DNA of 64,000 nucleotides from Sphagnum compactum. Taxonomy: Eukaryota; Bryophyta; Sphagnopsida; Sphagnales. A program made the translations under genes and the position numbers. Each line of letters opens with the position of its first letter. Within the stretch, counting starts at the first letter, position 1. The notes beneath the pieces are model-generated. The model saw only the letters and a list, made by a program, of their open reading frames with translations. It ran no database searches and was not told where the DNA came from. Location of the stretch: assembly GCA_965153455.1 (NCBI GenBank), contig OZ234504.1:7998001-8062000 (forward strand). Direction: 5' to 3'. Shown piece by piece: positions 59,913 to 64,000 of the stretch.

Positions 59913-60230
59913 TATTGGCCTTGCGTACCAAGGCAATGATATTTTGTTTAGATTCATTGTAGAGTATAACAGCTTAAGATATTTTGGCCCCTAGGTAATA
60001 GGTCTATTTCTATATGAGGATTTTTGATAGATGGTATTTTGGCTTGTGTTGAAACTCGAGATTAGTTATAGAGTTATATATATCTTAAAGGATTTTGGTT
60101 TCTTTTAGAGGATTTTTTGAAGATTATATTTTTGCATGACGAAATATTTGAGTTTTCATAATTCTTCTTTTGCCTTGAGATACTTTTCAATGTAAATGGC
60201 AAGGTCACCGTGTGACACGTCCCTTGTTTG
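59913..60230 (+). repeat. Dispersed repeat R2, copy 2
   Basis: It matches copy 1 (42813-43103) over about 290 bp in the same orientation. With copy 3 it also shares an extension, ATTGGCCTT-CGTACCAAGGCAA, before the GTTTAGATTCATT block, so the full element begins at least 30 bp earlier than copy 1 shows. Confidence 0.85.
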
Positions 60231-60239
60231 TGGCTTGTG

Positions 60240-62190
60240 TTGAATAATTTAAGTGTATAGGCAAGTAAATATTTTACATTTTAAAAACATTAAATTTTTA
60301 CACATGATCTAGGGTTCCCACTAGTGTTGGGTGGGTAAATCTATTGCCTCACATATACCCATGGGTATGTAAAAGAATAAACAAATTCCCTATTCAATTT
60401 TTTTTTTAAAATCACCTTTTTATTACCCTACTTGGTTGGCAAGTAATTTTTATATATATTAGACATTTATTTTGTCGGGGTGACATATGCTTCAGATTTA
60501 CCCTTACGTGAGTGTAAGTAATGTGTTGGTGGCATGGTGCAGGATGTAAGCATGGCTGCACTTCTCACCACCACATATTACATGTGTTTTTTTCTTTTTC
60601 CATTTGATGCAAACGCGTATCATGTGATATAAAATAAAATTGTGTTCTAATTAATTTTTGAATTGAAGTTTCTTATGAGAAAAAGTTAAGTGTTAGGAAT
60701 TAGTTATGTGTATTACTATCGAAAAATAACAAAATGCCTCTCCTAATCAATGATTTTTTTTGGTGACAAAATTTTATCATTTTTGCAAAAAAAACAATCT
60801 TGGCAAAAATGCCAGTTTTTTAAAATCTAAAAACTCACCAAAAAAACCTGACAATTGCCTACAATATGAAAAGGGTGCGTAAGATTTCCTATACTTTCAT
60901 CGTTTGAATATTGCCAAATTTGGCTAAATATAATTCTGAATGATCATCACTTGAGCAACATCACAAAATTGAAAAAAAATTAAAAATGAATAATCATTGT
61001 CTCTCATCCTTACAAATTTATATGAGAATCTTTCAAATATGTTTGAAAATTTTGAGAATTTCCATTTTTACCCAAATGACAAACTTTGAAAAAATGGTAA
61101 TTGTATACCCTAACCCTTTAATGGAATTGAATTTTTAAAAAACATATATGCCTTTACCCGGCTGATATATGGTTTTGAAAAAAATTCATATACCCTTTTC
61201 GTGGCTTTTTGATGTATTAAAATCATTATACTCACCCAACAGTGGTTGGAACCTTTGGTCTTCGGTTCGTTCGTTTATTAACGGATTGCGAATCCTAGAG
61301 AATGAAATCTTCTTAGCTTGATTACATTTCTTGATGAATATTTCTTCTCTCCTTATATGGAAAATTTAGGTCTCCAGTTCCGTTTCATAACCGATTTCAT
61401 TTTTGGTTTTGGGGGTGTTCTGGTAGAGTACTTTTTCCCAGATTTTGTTTCCAATGGTGGGACAGGCAGACATCTCCAGGTATTCCTTTTTTGTTTTTTC
61501 TAGTTCCAATTGTAATGTAAATCAACGGTGGAGAACACGCTTCTTGTGTTATCAATGGTAGGGATCACACCTCGATAGAACCCACTATGATAAGACTGAA
61601 CCAGGAATTTATTTATTTATTTTTCCAATTTTGTGATGTAGTCGTCCCAGTGACAACCGTCCACAAGAGGACGAAAGAGCCAAATTTAATTACGCGTCAG
61701 AGAGGACTGTAGTAGGACATTTTCTTACAATCCTGTTATGCAACCTCCCGGAACCTTGTGTCTAAATATGGCAACTTTTGAGTTTTTCTCCTCCTCAGAA
61801 TAGAAATAAAAGGCAATCTTGCCACAATAAAAGAAAATTTGTTGCACAAATGCCAAATTCCCACACACAAAATTTGGGCTCAACAGACCACCACCAACTT
61901 GCCCTATGGGCGGCTCAGTGCCTCCTAGATGAAAGTGAAATATTTCACCTTGCAAAAATATACTGTAGCCTAGGGTCAGTTTCCACATTGATAAAAATGA
62001 ATAATTATTTATTTTCAAAAAATAAATTCTTTTTTATTATTTTGAAATTATTATTTATTATTATTTTCATCCTCTACTATAATATTGTGATATGAGTAGT
62101 GAAATTATTCAGAGTGTAGTCTAAGATAATTACAATGATTTTCGACCTGTCAACTTCATATTTTCACAATATTTCATTTCGCTATTTTGA
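60240..62190. other. Intergenic DNA, nothing recognised
   Basis: AT-rich sequence with A and T homopolymers. A slightly more CpG-rich patch near 61250-61720 has no recognisable gene. Open frames are below 110 codons. Confidence 0.5.
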
Positions 62191-62199
62191 GGATTATTT

Positions 62200-62460
62200 A
62201 ATGACGAAACTGACCTTAGGGCAAGGTAATCTTCAAAAAAATCCTCTAAAAGGAACCAAAATCCTTCAAGATATTTATAACTCTGTAACTAATCTCAAGT
62301 TTCAACACAAGCCAAAATATCATCTTTCAAAAATCCTCATAATAAAAATAGACCTATTATTATTTATTACCTAGTAGGGGCCTAAATCCAATAAGCTACT
62401 ATACTCTATAATGAATCTAAACACAATATCCTTCTTGCCTTGGTAGGCCAATAAGGCCAA
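62200..62460 (-). repeat. Dispersed repeat R2, copy 3 (inverted, partial)
   Basis: The reverse complement contains TACCAAGGCA, GTTTAGATTCATTATAGAGTATAGTAGCTTA, AGGCCCCTA, GTTGAAACT-GAGATTAGTTA and AAGGATTTTGGTTCCTTTTAGAGGATTTTTTTGAAGATTA. It then diverges from copies 1 and 2. Confidence 0.85.
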
Positions 62461-62547
62461 CAAACTGGTATGTAGAAAAGTCTGTGGGGGCGGAGTGGTG
62501 TTGGCGGGCATATGACCCCACACCAACTCATCCCCCAACAAACTTAG

Positions 62548-62662
62548 CTTTTTAAAATGTATATATTTGTTCTGTTTGGATGGATGATGAGACGGATGGA
62601 CGACGGGACGGATTCAGGGGAAGCTTCATTTCTCATCCCGACGTCCTTTACTATATGTAATG
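62548..62662 (+). repeat. Dispersed repeat R3, copy 2
   Basis: Same order and orientation as 14537-14654, with TTCTGTTTGGATG, GAGACGGATGGACGACGGGACGGATT, AAGCTTCATTT and CCCGACGTCCTTTACTATATG. Here no adjoining T-rich insertion body is recognisable, so it may be a solo end. Confidence 0.8.
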
Positions 62663-62824
62663 CTTTGATCATTTATAAAATGTAGAGTCTTATCCGACTG
62701 CACAGTGCTGAACCCATCAAGGACACAACAACAAATGAAAAAAGTTTCCTTTCCTAGGGTACCCCAAACTTTAACCTATTGGAACCCTCTTTCTTTGTTA
62801 GAAGAAGCCCGGATGTGATGTGAT

Positions 62825-63028
62825 GACAAATTCTACTCAAGTTACTTGTCCTTCATGTTTAGGGTTTTTCCATCTTATCATTCCACCAATCCGACAAATT
62901 CTAGTCAAGTCACTTGTTCTTCATGTATAGGGTTTTGCCATCTTATCATTCCACCAATCCGACAAATTCTAGTCAAGTCACTCGTCCTTCATGTATAGGG
63001 TTTTGCCATCTTATCATTCCACCAATCT
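62825..63028 (+). repeat. Tandem repeat, 68-bp period, three copies
   Basis: Units begin with GACAAATTCTA at 62825, 62893 and 62961. Each contains TCAAGT-ACT-GT-CTTCATGT, TAGGGTTTT-CCATCTTATCA and TTCCACCAATC. Differences between units are few, so the array is recent. It ends abruptly at ATCTTAACACG. Confidence 0.95.
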
Positions 63029-63029
63029 T

Positions 63030-64000
63030 AACACGCCATTTATGTATCCTATGAGGATAATCTCATAGGGCACAACCAAGAGGGAAATTTTAAAGACATT
63101 ATTATTATTTAACTGAATATTATTTGGGAGGACCATGATCCTTTGTGTCTTTTTTTTTTTCCCCCATTTGTGAAGTATGTGGGTTCATGATCATGGGCAT
63201 GAGGACTTAGCCAAATTTGGCTAGAGGTCAGAGAGGGAAAGTAGATAAGTTTAGGATTCCTCCTATAATTTGGCTATTTGTGGGAACCTATTCTCTAAAT
63301 ATGGTGAATTTAGATTTATTTTATTTTTCCCTCATGATGAGTCCACTTGGACCCATTTTTTCAAGAAAAAACCACCCTTTGTGCCTTTTGCATCTTCCTT
63401 TTTCTTTTTTTTGTCTTCTCAGATTTCAAAAAATCACCCCCCAAAAAAAACATTGACCATGAGATTCATATTTTTTCACTTTTTTTTTTTCTCTAGAGGC
63501 CCTTAGTGAAATTTTAGTGTATTTTATTTTACGATTTTAATTGGATTCATTACATTCATTACCTTTGAAAAAACCATTACCATATGCTCTGGAAACCCCT
63601 TTCAATTTAACTTTTGATTTACATTATAAAAATGCTTTGAATGGATTTTTAATGTATTTGATTGATTTGATTATATTTTGTTACCTTTTGATAGGATGTT
63701 TGAAATTTCATGTGATCATTTTTGAAATGCCAATTGCATGATTATTCTTGTTCACATTGAAAATGTGTCGTGCTTGTGTAAACATTTTTGTTATCACACA
63801 TTTAACCATTTTATAATCACATAGAATGTGTAAGGTAAATGATGAAATATTTATCCCAACCCTTGCCTTGCAAATAGGGTAAATGTTGATCATTTACATT
63901 TACTCGATTTGGAATTGTTTTAAAACCTATTTACGATTAACCAGTTAATATATTGTTTGATTTTTTATTTAACTTATTTAGATGATATATTAAAATAGAT
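63030..64000. other. Intergenic DNA to the window end
   Basis: AT-rich sequence with poly-T and poly-A runs. No gene is supported, and no feature clearly runs off the right edge. Confidence 0.5.

Overview
This window is nuclear DNA from a land plant with a large, repeat-rich genome. The evidence is intron-containing genes with GT-AG junctions, plastid-type N-terminal extensions, a plant-specific B3/REM transcription-factor gene, plant-only protein families, (GA/CT)n tracts in leaders and introns, and decayed plant-type transposons. Low gene density (five convincing genes in 64 kb), AT-rich CpG-poor intergenic DNA and the type of reverse-transcriptase and Mutator-like relics would fit a fern or another seedless plant. 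That taxonomic guess is inference and not secure.

Layout. 1-6.2 kb: a six-exon gene (+) for the large subunit of carbamoyl-phosphate synthase. 6.7-7.9 kb: scattered B3-like fragments (-), probably remains of a REM gene. 8.26-10.22 kb: a three-exon REM gene (-) with two B3 domains, each split by an intron at the same place. 10.3-29.3 kb: gene-poor DNA with tandem duplications, one nested insertion, a decayed reverse-transcriptase element at about 15.95-17.96 kb and a perfect 24-nt inverted repeat at 28.5 kb. 29.3-33.1 kb: a CpG-rich leader and an eight-exon plastid-type methyltransferase gene (+) of the At1g78140/At2g41040 group. 35.3-38.8 kb: upstream region and a three-exon DUF7086 gene (+) with an N-terminal LxLxL motif. 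39.5-44.3 kb: gene-free repeats. 44.3-52.9 kb: an element with roughly 480-bp terminal inverted repeats carrying a decayed Mutator-like (SWIM) transposase and a degenerate tandem array. 56.0-57.1 kb: a two-exon HSP20-like gene (-) with a CpG-rich upstream region to 58.5 kb. 58.5-64 kb: gene-free DNA holding further copies of repeats seen elsewhere in the window.

The genes do not form an operon or an obvious cluster. CARB makes carbamoyl phosphate for arginine and pyrimidine synthesis in plastids, and the methyltransferase is probably also plastidic. The REM and DUF7086 proteins look nuclear/regulatory, and the HSP20-like protein is of unknown client. All exon models below were built by hand. 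They keep frame through every junction but have not been checked against transcripts.
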